A stretch of DNA of 9,697 nt from an uncultured Eubacteriales bacterium (GCA_900553135.1 USCO01000081.1:1-9697); one strand, 5' to 3'; shown: positions 1 through 6,918, numbered from the stretch's first letter. Made by a program: numbers and translations. Notes: generated from the sequence alone by a model not told the origin.

Positions 1-1241
1 GCACCGGCGTCAAGCGCACCACCGGCCAGCACCCCGGCGGCATGGTGGTCATCCCTCAGGACAAGGAGATCTACGACTTCTGTCCTGTGCAGCACCCCGC
101 CGATGACCCCAACACCGACATCGTCACCACTCATTTCGAATATCACTCCATGGAGAGTAACCTCCTGAAGTTGGACATGCTGGGACACGATGATCCCACC
201 ATGATCCGCATGCTGGAGGACCTCACCGGGGTAAACGCCCGCACGGACATTCCCCTGGACGACAAGGATACCATGTCCATCTTCCAGTCCTCCAAGGTGC
301 TGGGCTATGAGAACGACAAGATCCTGGGTCCCACCGGCGGTACCGCCATTCCCGAATTCGGCACCACCTTCGTCCGGGGTATGCTGGAGGACACCCAGCC
401 CGACCAGTTCGATATCCTGGTGCGGCTGTCCGGCTTCTCCCACGGCACCGACGTGTGGCTGGGCAACGCCAAGGACCTCATTACCTCCGGAACCGCCAAG
501 GTCAGCGAGGCAATCGGCTGCCGCGACGACATCATGCTGTTTTTGATCTCCAAGGGCATGGACCCCAAGCGCTCCTTCAAGATCATGGAGGCGGTGCGAA
601 AGGGCAGGGGACTGCCCGAGGGAGCGGAGGACGAGATGCGGGAGCACGGGGTACCCGACTGGTACATCGGCTCCTGTAAGAAGATCGCCTACCTGTTCCC
701 CAAGGCCCACGCAGTGGCCTACGTGATGATGGCCTTCCGCATCGCCTGGTTCAAGGTCCACCGGCCCCTGGCCTTCTACGCGGCCTACTTCTCCATCCGG
801 GCCAAGGCCTTTGATGAGGCCTTCATGTGCCGTGGCATGGACGTGTGCCAGCAGAAGATGCGCCAGATCATCGCCAAGGACAAGGATGCCTCCGCCGTGG
901 AGCAGGACATGCTCACCACCCTGGAGGTGTGCTACGAGTTCTACCTGCGCGGCTTTACCTTTACCCGTATGGACCTGTACAAGTCTCAGGCCATCAACTT
1001 CGCCGTGGACGAGGAGCACAACGCCCTCATTCCGCCCTTTGTCTCGGTGGCGGGACTGGGTGAAACGGCGGCCATCTCCCTGGCCGAGCAGCGCAAGGGC
1101 AAGCACTTCATCTCCATTGAGGAGGTGGCGGCAGCCTGCCCCAAGGTGTCCAAGACCCATATTGAGCTGCTGAAGGACGCAGGCGCCTTCGGCGACCTGC
1201 CCGAGACCAGCCAGATGGACCTGTTCTCCATGTTCGGATAA
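1..1241 (+). CDS. polC: DNA polymerase III alpha subunit, Gram-positive PolC type, C-terminal part (5' truncated by window edge)
   Basis: This is the C-terminal portion of the replicative DNA polymerase of low-GC Gram-positives, which has an intrinsic 3'-5' exonuclease and acts at the replication fork. The first complete codon is at position 3, and the frame is open to the TAA at 1239-1241, giving about 412 visible residues of a family that is usually around 1,400-1,450. The fragment opens with the conserved TTGQHPGGMVV stretch. It continues with HPADDPNTDIVTTHF, LLKLDMLGHDDPTMIRMLEDLTG, GTAIPEFGTTFVR, LSGFSHGTDVWLGNA and YVMMAFRIAWFKVH, all hallmark PolC blocks of the fingers and C-terminal region. 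The exonuclease, PHP and catalytic palm parts lie outside the window. The ATG at 42 is internal and is not the start. The gene ends eight bases before a strong terminator. No frameshift is visible. Identity is near certain. Confidence 0.97.
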   Translation, partial: TGVKRTTGQHPGGMVVIPQDKEIYDFCPVQHPADDPNTDIVTTHFEYHSMESNLLKLDMLGHDDPTMIRMLEDLTGVNARTDIPLDDKDTMSIFQSSKVLGYENDKILGPTGGTAIPEFGTTFVRGMLEDTQPDQFDILVRLSGFSHGTDVWLGNAKDLITSGTAKVSEAIGCRDDIMLFLISKGMDPKRSFKIMEAVRKGRGLPEGAEDEMREHGVPDWYIGSCKKIAYLFPKAHAVAYVMMAFRIAWFKVHRPLAFYAAYFSIRAKAFDEAFMCRGMDVCQQKMRQIIAKDKDASAVEQDMLTTLEVCYEFYLRGFTFTRMDLYKSQAINFAVDEEHNALIPPFVSVAGLGETAAISLAEQRKGKHFISIEEVAAACPKVSKTHIELLKDAGAFGDLPETSQMDLFSMFG

Positions 1242-1248
1242 AAATAAG

Positions 1249-1285
1249 AAGGCCGCGAAACCATCGGTTTCGCGGCCTTTTCTTT
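1249..1285. terminator. Bidirectional rho-independent terminator between convergent polC and the LtaS-like gene
   Basis: A perfect 14-bp inverted repeat (AAGGCCGCGAAACC, loop ATC, then GGTTTCGCGGCCTT) spans 1249-1279. It is followed on the + strand by TTTTCTTT, and preceded by the A-rich run 1240-1250, which becomes a T-rich tract on the - strand. It can therefore stop transcription of polC and of the convergent sulfatase-fold gene. The tract on the + side touches the minus-strand stop codon (1284-1286), so the two genes share a very compact terminator. Confidence 0.93.
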
Positions 1286-3389
1286 ATGCCTTGGGGAAGA
1301 GGAGATTATAGAAGTTGTTTTCCACAATCATGGCGGTGCTGTCCAGCTTGTAGCCCACCAGCTTTTTCATGGCGGAGACGTACTGTTCCTGCTCCTCGGC
1401 CGTCATGGTCACCCCTTCCGCCGGGGTAAAGGTCTGGGTGTAGCGGTTATAAAATCCTTTGTCCGTCTTCCAGCACCGGGAAGAGAAAACCACCAGTCCT
1501 TCGCTGTCAGAGAGAATGTCGGAGCCCGCCAGCATGCGGGAGTCGTACTCCAACCCCAGGAGGTTGGACAGGGTGGGGAGGATGTCCACCTGGCAGCAAA
1601 CCTTGTCCACCTGGACGGGCTCTTCCATGCTGGCCGACCAGAGAATGAGGGTGTTTTTGTACACGTCGAAGTCGATGTTGGACTCCTTCAGGTTTTCGAT
1701 GTCGTCCGAGCTGCCGAACTGCCGGCCCGCCAGCTCCTCCAGGGTGTCCACGTTGAAGTAGGGGATGTGGTCCCCGGTGGCCACGATAAGGGTCTTGTCC
1801 AGCTTGCCCGCCGCTTCCAGCTTCTCCAGCAGCAGCTGGAGGGCCCGGTCTACCTCCATGGCGGTGGCGATGTAGTTCTGGGTGGTGGTACTGTAAGGCA
1901 GGGCACGGACGGTGTCCCGGTAGGGGGCCACGATGCGGTTATCCGAGTAGGGCATGTGGCCGCTGATGGTGAGGTAGTAGACGTGGAAAGGCTGATCGCT
2001 GTTGATGTAGTCGTCCACGCTGTTCTCAATCACCTGGGTGTCCCGGGCGGGCCAGGCGATTTCCCCGTTGGAGTTGGTGTCCACCTGGAGCCCGGAGCCA
2101 AACTGCTTCCAGTTGTAGCCCAGATTGGTGTGGGAGGCCATGCGGCCGTACATATCATAGTTGCCGTGGTAGCCCATCACCTGGTACCCCGCCCGGCCCA
2201 GCTGCTGCGCCAGAGAGAAGTAGCAGTTGGTGCCCAGCTGGCCGGTGCGCTTCATGGTGATGGGGTTGCCGCTTTTGGGGTAGAGTCCCAGAAGGGTCTG
2301 GCACTCGCCGTTGGAGGTGCTGGTATAGTGCAGGGCGGTGTAGTAGTTGTTAAACACGAAGCCCTCGTTGGCCAGCTTGTAGAGGGTGGGGGTGAGCTGG
2401 GGGTCGATGGCATAGCCGGAGAACCCTTCGATCACCAGCTGAATGACGTTGTAGCCCTCAAACATGCCGGTATATTCATTTTTCTTGGTGGGGGTGACGC
2501 TGGAGAAGTAGTTGGCCAGCCATTTCACGTCGTCGTTGGGGGCGTTGGCGGCCAGCCCAGCCAGGTCCACGTCCATGACATTGGGGGAGGTGTCCAGGGG
2601 CTCCTCCTCCGGCTCCTGGGGCTGGGTGCTCTGGGAACCGTCAGGGGCCGCGCTGCTGGAGCTGCCGCCCAGGCTGCCCAGGTCGCTAAAATCGTCGTCC
2701 AGGGCCAGACGGGCGGGAACGATCATATGCTTCACGTCCAGGCGCAGCATGGTGATGAGCCCCAGCTGCTCCACCTGGTCATCCATATTGGTGTCCATGT
2801 AGTACAGCTGCCTGGGGGTGAGGTCTCCCTGCCAGGGCAGATGGACCACCGCCAGCCCCAGCAGATGGAAGGCCACCGCCCCCGCCAGAAGCAGACCGGA
2901 AAAGCGGCGGGGGAGGGGGGCAAAGCCGAAGAACTTCCTTCCAAAGATCAGCAGGAGGATCAAAGGCAGGAACAGCACCAGCAGAATGGGCAGGTGGGTC
3001 CACAGGGCGGAGAGCACCACCGAGGTATAGTCGGTGAGCCGGTTGCCTGCCGCCAGCCCCAGGGTGCTGAGAGGATAGTAGGACTGCAAAATCTTTTTGG
3101 CAATGAGCTCCGCCCCAAAGACAAGACAAAAGAGCAGGGTGAGCACCACGCACACCACCTGGTTTACCCCTCGTGGGAACAGGGTGACGGCCAACGACAC
3201 CAAACATCCCGCCGACAGGCTGAAGGCCAGATAGACAGGCAGATAGAGCAGGGAACAGCCCATATATAGATGAAGCACTGCCTCCAGATACACCAGAAGG
3301 CAGGGAAAATACAAGGCGATGAGCCGGGGAAAGCGTCCGGACGCTTCCGGCTGCTTGGAATGGGGGATGTGCTGATGCTGAGAGGTCAT
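1284..3389 (-). CDS. LtaS-like membrane phosphoglycerol transferase (sulfatase/alkaline phosphatase fold)
   Basis: This 701-residue polytopic membrane enzyme has the architecture of lipoteichoic acid synthase: about five hydrophobic segments (roughly residues 23-44, 46-71, 76-98, 121-149, 163-185), a linker, then an extracellular sulfatase-fold domain (about 312-640). Family members transfer phosphoglycerol from phosphatidylglycerol to a growing polymer or glycan. Visible active-site candidates are E321 in VIEGF, T358 in STSNGE (at the place of the LtaS nucleophile threonine), H408 in YHGN, and D540-H541 in TGDH. A Ser/Gly/Pro/Glu-rich spacer lies at about 231-268. The start ATG (complement of 3387-3389) is preceded on the minus strand by AGGAAAGGAG about six bases upstream. 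The gene is monocistronic, with its own promoter and a shared terminator. The polymer made cannot be told from sequence. A related sulfatase-fold surface enzyme is the alternative. Confidence 0.88.
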   Translation of the reverse strand: MTSQHQHIPHSKQPEASGRFPRLIALYFPCLLVYLEAVLHLYMGCSLLYLPVYLAFSLSAGCLVSLAVTLFPRGVNQVVCVVLTLLFCLVFGAELIAKKILQSYYPLSTLGLAAGNRLTDYTSVVLSALWTHLPILLVLFLPLILLLIFGRKFFGFAPLPRRFSGLLLAGAVAFHLLGLAVVHLPWQGDLTPRQLYYMDTNMDDQVEQLGLITMLRLDVKHMIVPARLALDDDFSDLGSLGGSSSSAAPDGSQSTQPQEPEEEPLDTSPNVMDVDLAGLAANAPNDDVKWLANYFSSVTPTKKNEYTGMFEGYNVIQLVIEGFSGYAIDPQLTPTLYKLANEGFVFNNYYTALHYTSTSNGECQTLLGLYPKSGNPITMKRTGQLGTNCYFSLAQQLGRAGYQVMGYHGNYDMYGRMASHTNLGYNWKQFGSGLQVDTNSNGEIAWPARDTQVIENSVDDYINSDQPFHVYYLTISGHMPYSDNRIVAPYRDTVRALPYSTTTQNYIATAMEVDRALQLLLEKLEAAGKLDKTLIVATGDHIPYFNVDTLEELAGRQFGSSDDIENLKESNIDFDVYKNTLILWSASMEEPVQVDKVCCQVDILPTLSNLLGLEYDSRMLAGSDILSDSEGLVVFSSRCWKTDKGFYNRYTQTFTPAEGVTMTAEEQEQYVSAMKKLVGYKLDSTAMIVENNFYNLLFPKA

Positions 3390-3431
3390 AGCGCGTCTCC
3401 TTTCCTGACAAACAGGGAACTTGGTGGGCTC

Positions 3432-3459
3432 ATTATAACATCAATTTTACATAAAACAA
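3432..3459 (-). promoter_or_regulatory. Sigma-A promoter for the LtaS-like gene (extended -10)
   Basis: On the minus strand there is a perfect TATAAT (complement of 3432-3437) preceded by TGT, which makes an extended -10 element. A weak -35 TTGTTT (complement of 3454-3459) sits 16 bases away. The extended -10 compensates for the poor -35. The A/T-rich stretch 3438-3480 stands out against the GC-rich surroundings. The leader to the ATG at 3389 is about 35 bases and contains the ribosome binding site. Confidence 0.7.
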
Positions 3460-3533
3460 ATAAAGATTTGATGACAAATTTCCTCCAAAAACGCCCTCAC
3501 CGGAAGGGAAGAAAAGGGGAGACGTCCTGTCTC

Positions 3534-3562
3534 TTGTCAGAAGGCGGTGGATTTGGTATAAT
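3534..3562 (+). promoter_or_regulatory. Sigma-A promoter for the M50 protease/scpAB cluster
   Basis: TTGTCA (3534-3539) and a perfect TATAAT (3557-3562) are separated by 17 bases, an almost consensus vegetative promoter. Transcription would start near 3569, leaving a leader of about 55 bases before the ATG at 3625. No other promoter this good is seen until the one upstream of the rpiR gene, so this is probably the main housekeeping promoter of the whole 3625-8775 cluster. Confidence 0.82.
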
Positions 3563-3573
3563 AATCTGAATTC

Positions 3574-3595
3574 GTTTTCCCCCCGGGGAGAAAAC
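3574..3595 (+). other. Leader hairpin close to the predicted transcription start
   Basis: GTTTTC and GAAAAC flank CCCC/GGGG-type arms: GTTTTCCCCC, then CGGGGAGAAAAC. They form a stem of about nine pairs with one C-A mismatch and a very short loop. It starts about five bases after the predicted transcription start of the M50/scpAB cluster. No U tract follows, so it is more likely a 5' stabilising structure than a terminator. Confidence 0.45.
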
Positions 3596-3624
3596 AAGCC
3601 CGTAAATCCTGAGAGGTCATATCT

Positions 3625-4311
3625 ATGGGAGCCCTGAGAGAACTGTTTTACCATATGGATTGGATCAGCCTGATGCTCTTTGTCATGAGCGCGGCGGCCT
3701 GCCTCATCTGCCTGACAGTACATGAGCTGACCCACGGTCTGGCCGCCTGGCGGCTGGGGGACCCCACCGCCAAGGTGAACGGACGGCTGACCCTGAACCC
3801 CATTGCCCACATTGACTGGATCGGCCTGTTCCTGCTGCTGGTGGCCGGGGTGGGCTGGGCCAAGCCTGTGCCTGTGGACATGCGCAATTTCCGCCGCCCT
3901 AAGCGGGACATGGCCATCACCGCCCTGGCGGGGCCCGTGTCCAACTTTCTGCTGGCGTTCATCGCCCTGGGCATCGGTTCTCTGCTGCTGCGCTTCGGCC
4001 CCGAGGGGCTAACTACGGCTTACGCCCTGCTGTTTTTCTGCCAGCTTGCGCTGGTGAGCGTGGGACTGGGTCTGTTCAACCTGATCCCCGTGCCCCCGCT
4101 GGACGGCTCCCGGCTGCTCAGCGCCTGTCTGCCCGACAACGCCTACCGCTTTGTTATGCGGTATGAGCGCTTTTTGGTGGTGGTCGTGGTGCTGCTGGCC
4201 TGGTCCGGGGCCCTTTCGGGTCCTCTCAGCGCCGCAGTGGCCGGGGTCATGGAGCTTTTGTGCCGGTGCACCGGGTTCCCCTTTGCCCTGGTGACCTATT
4301 ATTTCTTCTGA
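3625..4311 (+). CDS. Site-2-type membrane metalloprotease (peptidase M50 family)
   Basis: This is a 228-residue intramembrane zinc protease of the M50 family. The zinc-binding HExxH is HELTH at residues 33-37, inside the first long hydrophobic stretch. The third metal ligand is D160 in NLIPVPPLDGSR. The segment GRLTLNPIAHIDWIG (about 53-67) and the block AKPVPVDMRNFRRPKRDMAITALAGPVSNFLLA are typical of the short bacterial group often found beside scpA. At least four hydrophobic segments are visible. The ATG at 3625 follows GAGAGG (3611-3616) with about eight bases between, and is the first gene after the promoter at 3534-3562. The stop lies 33 bases before scpA, implying co-transcription. The substrate is unknown. 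The short group lacks a PDZ domain, unlike RseP, and resembles neither SpoIVFB nor RseP in length. Confidence 0.92.
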   Translation: MGALRELFYHMDWISLMLFVMSAAACLICLTVHELTHGLAAWRLGDPTAKVNGRLTLNPIAHIDWIGLFLLLVAGVGWAKPVPVDMRNFRRPKRDMAITALAGPVSNFLLAFIALGIGSLLLRFGPEGLTTAYALLFFCQLALVSVGLGLFNLIPVPPLDGSRLLSACLPDNAYRFVMRYERFLVVVVVLLAWSGALSGPLSAAVAGVMELLCRCTGFPFALVTYYFF

Positions 4312-4330
4312 TTTTATCTGCCCGCGGGGC

Positions 4331-4347
4331 AAGGAGGCGAGGGATTG
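4331..4347 (+). promoter_or_regulatory. Strong ribosome binding site that fixes the TTG start of scpA
   Basis: AAGGAGG (4331-4337) is a near-perfect Shine-Dalgarno sequence placed seven bases before TTG at 4345-4347. The next in-frame ATG (4399) has no comparable site and would begin at the edge of the conserved FVGPLDLIL motif, so TTG is preferred. A small inverted repeat, TGCCC-GCG-GGGCA (4319-4331), ends at the first base of this site. Confidence 0.8.
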
Positions 4348-5151
4348 GACAGTCCCATTTATCACCTGGAGCGGGTGGTGAAAGCAAAAAGCGAGGACAT
4401 GGAGGATTTCGTTGGCCCCCTGGACCTGATTTTGCACCTGCTGAGCAAAAATAAAATGGAGATCAAGGACATTCAGATCTCCCTGATCCTGGACCAGTAC
4501 CTGGCGTGGATGAACCAGCGCAAGGAGCTGGACTTGGAGGTAGCCAGCGAGTTTGTCACCATGGCCTCCCACCTGGTCTACATCAAGACCCGGATGCTGC
4601 TGTCCATCCACGATGAGGAGGCCCTCAGCGAGATGGAGCAGCTCATCGCCACCCTGGAGGCCCATCAGCGCAACGAGAATTATTTAAAGGTAAAGGCCAT
4701 GGTCCCCATTCTTGACCAGCAGTACCACGTGGCCCGGGATTACATCACCAAGACCCCGGAGCCCATTCAGGCGGACAAAGCCTACCACTATGTTCACCCC
4801 AAAAGCGACCTGCTGAAGGCCATGCAGTCGGTGCTGGCCCGGGGGGACAACAAACTGCCGCCCCCGGTGGCCGCCTTTCAGGGCATCGTGGGCCGGGAGC
4901 CCTATCCCGTGGCCGAGAAGGCCGCCGAGATCATCCAGCGCCTGGTCCATCTGGGCGTCACCCGGTTCCGCACCCTGTTCCGGGGCAACCGCAGCCGCTC
5001 GGAGATCGTGGCCACCTTCATCGCCGTGCTGGAGCTGTGCAAGGCCCACCGCATCCGCCTGGCCGGAACGGAGGAGGACTGCACCGTCACCACCATCCAG
5101 GGCCAGGAAGAGGCCATGGAGTTTACCGCCGACGGGAGCGGGGCAGAATAA
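4345..5151 (+). CDS. scpA: Segregation and condensation protein A (kleisin)
   Basis: This 268-residue protein is the kleisin subunit of the bacterial SMC-ScpAB condensin, which bridges the SMC heads and organises and segregates the chromosome in the cytoplasm. The family signature F-x-GPLDLIL is at residues 22-30, followed by the helical SMC-neck-binding region (LLSKNKMEIKDIQISLI, then ASEFVTMASHLVYIKTRMLL at about 72-91). A variable central linker leads to the C-terminal winged helix with VATFIAVLEL at 222-231. Length matches the usual 240-270. The start is TTG at 4345, supported by a consensus ribosome binding site; the first 18 residues before ED-FVGPLD are slightly longer than in many homologues. 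scpB follows 21 bases downstream. Identity is essentially certain. Confidence 0.96.
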   Translation: MDSPIYHLERVVKAKSEDMEDFVGPLDLILHLLSKNKMEIKDIQISLILDQYLAWMNQRKELDLEVASEFVTMASHLVYIKTRMLLSIHDEEALSEMEQLIATLEAHQRNENYLKVKAMVPILDQQYHVARDYITKTPEPIQADKAYHYVHPKSDLLKAMQSVLARGDNKLPPPVAAFQGIVGREPYPVAEKAAEIIQRLVHLGVTRFRTLFRGNRSRSEIVATFIAVLELCKAHRIRLAGTEEDCTVTTIQGQEEAMEFTADGSGAE

Positions 5152-5153
5152 GA

Positions 5154-5172
5154 GAGAGGGGGGACGTGCCCC
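5154..5172 (+). promoter_or_regulatory. scpB ribosome binding site inside a small GC hairpin
   Basis: GAGAGGGGGG (5154-5163) provides the Shine-Dalgarno sequence for scpB. Its last four G (5160-5163) can pair with CCCC (5169-5172), which directly abuts the ATG at 5173, leaving the loop ACGTG. The scpA stop (5149-5151) is just upstream, so ribosomes ending scpA could open the hairpin. The pairing is visible; coupling is inference. Confidence 0.4.
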
Positions 5173-5784
5173 ATGGAAGTAAAAGAATTGGAAACGGCCC
5201 TGGAGGGCATCCTCTTTGCCGCGGGAGAGCCCGTGGGCGTAGAGCGGCTGTGCCTGGGCCTGGAGACTGACCGGGCCACCCTGGACGCGGTGGCTAAGAC
5301 CCTCATGGACCGCTACCGCTATGAGCGGCGTGGCATCCGCATCGTGCGTATGGACGCCAGCTATCAGATGTGCTCCGCGCCCGAGTGCGCCGGGTACATC
5401 CGCAAGACTCTGGAGGGAAGAAAGCCCCCCAAGCTGTCCCAGCCCGCTTTGGAGGTGCTGGCGGTGATCGCCTACTACCAGCCCGTGACCCGGGCCTACG
5501 TGGACCAGATCCGCGGCGTGGACAGCGCCTACACCGTGAGCCTTCTGCTGGAGCGGGAGCTCATTGAGGAGAGCGGCCGCCTGGCGGTGCCCGGCCGCCC
5601 CATCCTGTATAAGACCACCAAGAATTTCCTGCGCTCCTTCGGCATGTCCAGTCTGGAGGAGCTGCCCCCTCTGCCTGACGGCACCCAGGAGGGCAGCCAG
5701 ATGACCCTGGAGCTGGAGGCGGCGGTGGAACGCCTGAAGGCGGAAGAGGCGGCCAAGGCCGCCGGGGAGGAGACACCGGTATGA
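5173..5784 (+). CDS. scpB: Segregation and condensation protein B
   Basis: This 203-residue protein dimerises and binds the central part of ScpA in the SMC-ScpAB complex. The N-terminal winged helix begins with LETALEGILFAAGEPV (about 5-20). The second winged helix carries the hallmark PALEVLAVIAYYQPVTR (91-107) and RGVDSAYTVSLLLERELIEE, then GRPILYKTTKNFLRSFG and the family tail SLEELPPLPD. The C-terminal tail after it (about 175-203) is an acidic, Ala/Glu-rich extension. Length is in the normal 180-210 range. The ATG at 5173 is preceded by GAGAGGGGGG and is the only good start. The stop overlaps the next gene's start in an ATGA (5781-5784), showing translational coupling. Confidence 0.97.
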   Translation: MEVKELETALEGILFAAGEPVGVERLCLGLETDRATLDAVAKTLMDRYRYERRGIRIVRMDASYQMCSAPECAGYIRKTLEGRKPPKLSQPALEVLAVIAYYQPVTRAYVDQIRGVDSAYTVSLLLERELIEESGRLAVPGRPILYKTTKNFLRSFGMSSLEELPPLPDGTQEGSQMTLELEAAVERLKAEEAAKAAGEETPV

Positions 5785-6443
5785 CCGGATGGATCATTCT
5801 GGGGAGCGTGCTGGTCCTGCTGGTGCTGCTCTGCCAGGTCAGATTGGGCGTGGAGGGGAGCTACACCCCGGAGGGGGGACGGTTTGCCCTTCGTCTGGGG
5901 CCCCTGCGCTTTCAGCTGTGGCCCCGGAAAAAGCCCACAAAGAAGCCCAAGCAAAAACCCCAAAAAGCAAAAAAATCAAAACCCGCCAAGGCGAAAAAGC
6001 CCCAAAAGGCGGGATTGTTTGACAACCTGACTGCGGGAGATATCTTTGTTTTGGTGCGGGACCTGGCCCAGCTGGGAATCAAGGCGGCCTCCCGCCTGCG
6101 GAAGAAGCTGCGGGTGGACGTGTTGGAGCTGGAGATCATCGCCGCGGCTTCCGACCCCGACCGGGCGGTATCCCGCTACGGCCGGATCAACGCCCTAGTG
6201 GGCGCCCTCTGGCAGCCTCTGAACCAGGCCGTCCACATCCGGGACGGACGGATTCGGGTCAACGTGGACTTTGACCGCCCCCACATGGCCCTGTATGGAC
6301 AGGCGGCCATCACCCTTACCATTGGACAGTCTCTGGCCCTGGGCCTTGGCCTGGGCTTTGAGCTGCTGCGATATTTGATGCAGTGGAAACAAACACAACA
6401 GAAAGGCGGCTTGACACATGGAAAAGCAGCACCCTCTCAATGA
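5781..6443 (+). CDS. DUF2953 / YtfI-like membrane-anchored protein
   Basis: This 220-residue protein of unknown function is related to the DUF2953 family (Bacillus subtilis YtfI), which is characteristically encoded just before ytfJ. A single N-terminal transmembrane segment lies at about residues 4-20, followed by a beta-rich stretch (GVEGSYTPEGGRFALRLGPL). A strikingly basic, Lys/Pro/Ala-rich linker occupies about 49-77 (27-odd residues made of KKP, KPK and AKK units). The conserved C-terminal part contains DLAQLGIKAASRLRKKLRVDVLELEIIAAASDPDRAVSRYGRINAL and ends with a hydrophobic segment near 184-200. It overlaps scpB by four bases and ytfJ by 26. Position beside ytfJ and dacF suggests a sporulation role, but no enzymatic motif is visible. 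The family call rests on motif memory and context. Confidence 0.8.
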   Translation: MTGWIILGSVLVLLVLLCQVRLGVEGSYTPEGGRFALRLGPLRFQLWPRKKPTKKPKQKPQKAKKSKPAKAKKPQKAGLFDNLTAGDIFVLVRDLAQLGIKAASRLRKKLRVDVLELEIIAAASDPDRAVSRYGRINALVGALWQPLNQAVHIRDGRIRVNVDFDRPHMALYGQAAITLTIGQSLALGLGLGFELLRYLMQWKQTQQKGGLTHGKAAPSQ

Positions 6444-6840
6444 CTTGATGGCTACGGCAGCGGAGAAGCTGCGGGCCATGGCGGACTCCAACACCATCAT
6501 CGGCACCCCCATCCAGACCGGGGAGGTGACCCTCATCCCCGTGTCCCGGCTGTCCTTCGGCATCGCCAGCGGCGGCTCGGACTTTACCACCAAGAACCAG
6601 AAGCCCGACGCCCCCAATAACTTCGGCGGCGGCAGCGGCGCCAGCGCCAAGGTGGAGCCTGTGGCCTTCCTCATCATCCGGGGAGACAACGTCAAGCTTC
6701 TGCCCGTGATGCCCGCCCCCGCCACCACTCTGGACCGGGTCATCGACACCCTGCCTGAGGTGGTGGACAAGGTCACCGCCTTCTGGGACCAGCAGCAGGA
6801 GAAGCGCCGGGAGGGCGTGGACCCCGACGTGGCAGAGTGA
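6418..6840 (+). CDS. ytfJ: YtfJ/GerW-family spore protein
   Basis: This 140-residue protein is of the sporulation YtfJ (GerW) family. In Bacillus, GerW is made in the forespore and is needed for normal germination through L-alanine-type receptors; its biochemical role is not settled. Family hallmarks are the N-terminal helix HPLNDLMATAAEKLRAMADSNTIIGTPI, the strand block GEVTLIPVSRLSFGIASGGSDF (about 35-56), a glycine-rich loop NNFGGGSGASAKVEPVAFLII, and KLLPV followed by the C-terminal helical DTLPEVVDKV. Length agrees with the usual 130-160. The ATG at 6418 lies inside the end of the DUF2953 gene, with a modest AAAGGCGG site about nine bases upstream. It is a marker that the host lineage forms, or descended from formers of, endospores. 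dacF follows after a 91-base gap. Confidence 0.92.
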   Translation: MEKQHPLNDLMATAAEKLRAMADSNTIIGTPIQTGEVTLIPVSRLSFGIASGGSDFTTKNQKPDAPNNFGGGSGASAKVEPVAFLIIRGDNVKLLPVMPAPATTLDRVIDTLPEVVDKVTAFWDQQQEKRREGVDPDVAE

Positions 6841-6870
6841 CAAGGGAAATTCCTTGACCTATTGTTTCGT

Positions 6871-6900
6871 GTAATATTTTTTCCCAACTGGGCATACTGA
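6871..6900 (+). promoter_or_regulatory. Candidate forespore-sigma (F/G-like) promoter for dacF
   Basis: GTAATA (6871-6876) and CATACTG (6893-6899, preceded by GGG) are 16 bases apart. They resemble the Bacillus sigma-G pattern TGAATA / CATACTA and the related sigma-F pattern with GG before the -10. Transcription would start near 6906, about 26 bases before the ATG at 6932. A competing sigma-A reading is TTGACC (6854-6859) with TATTTT (6875-6880), whose 15-base spacer is too short to be attractive. Bacillus dacF is known to be sigma-F dependent, which favours the sporulation reading. Confidence 0.38.
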
Positions 6901-6918
6901 ATCCATCTTGGAACACAA

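Noticed and set aside
1767..3269. Long + strand open frame (500 codons) opposite the LtaS-like gene
   Set aside because: It is the antisense shadow of a clearly conserved membrane enzyme. Its translation is Val/Gly/His/Gln-rich with no domain, and its openness follows from the GC-rich third positions of the real gene.
4009..4665. Minus-strand open frame across the end of the M50 gene and the start of scpA
   Set aside because: It overlaps two well-recognised genes and a strong ribosome binding site on the other strand, and its His/Gln-rich translation is typical of antisense shadows.
6361..6400. Possible forespore-sigma promoter ahead of ytfJ (GGAAACAAAC at 6385-6394)
   Set aside because: The -10 is a fair partial match to a sigma-F pattern, but no acceptable -35 lies 14-16 bases upstream, so the claim would be too weak.
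6841..6892. Terminator after ytfJ (CAAGG-GAAATT-CCTTG at 6841-6856, T run at 6877-6882)
   Set aside because: The stem is only five pairs and the T run is over 20 bases away, so it does not form an intrinsic terminator.
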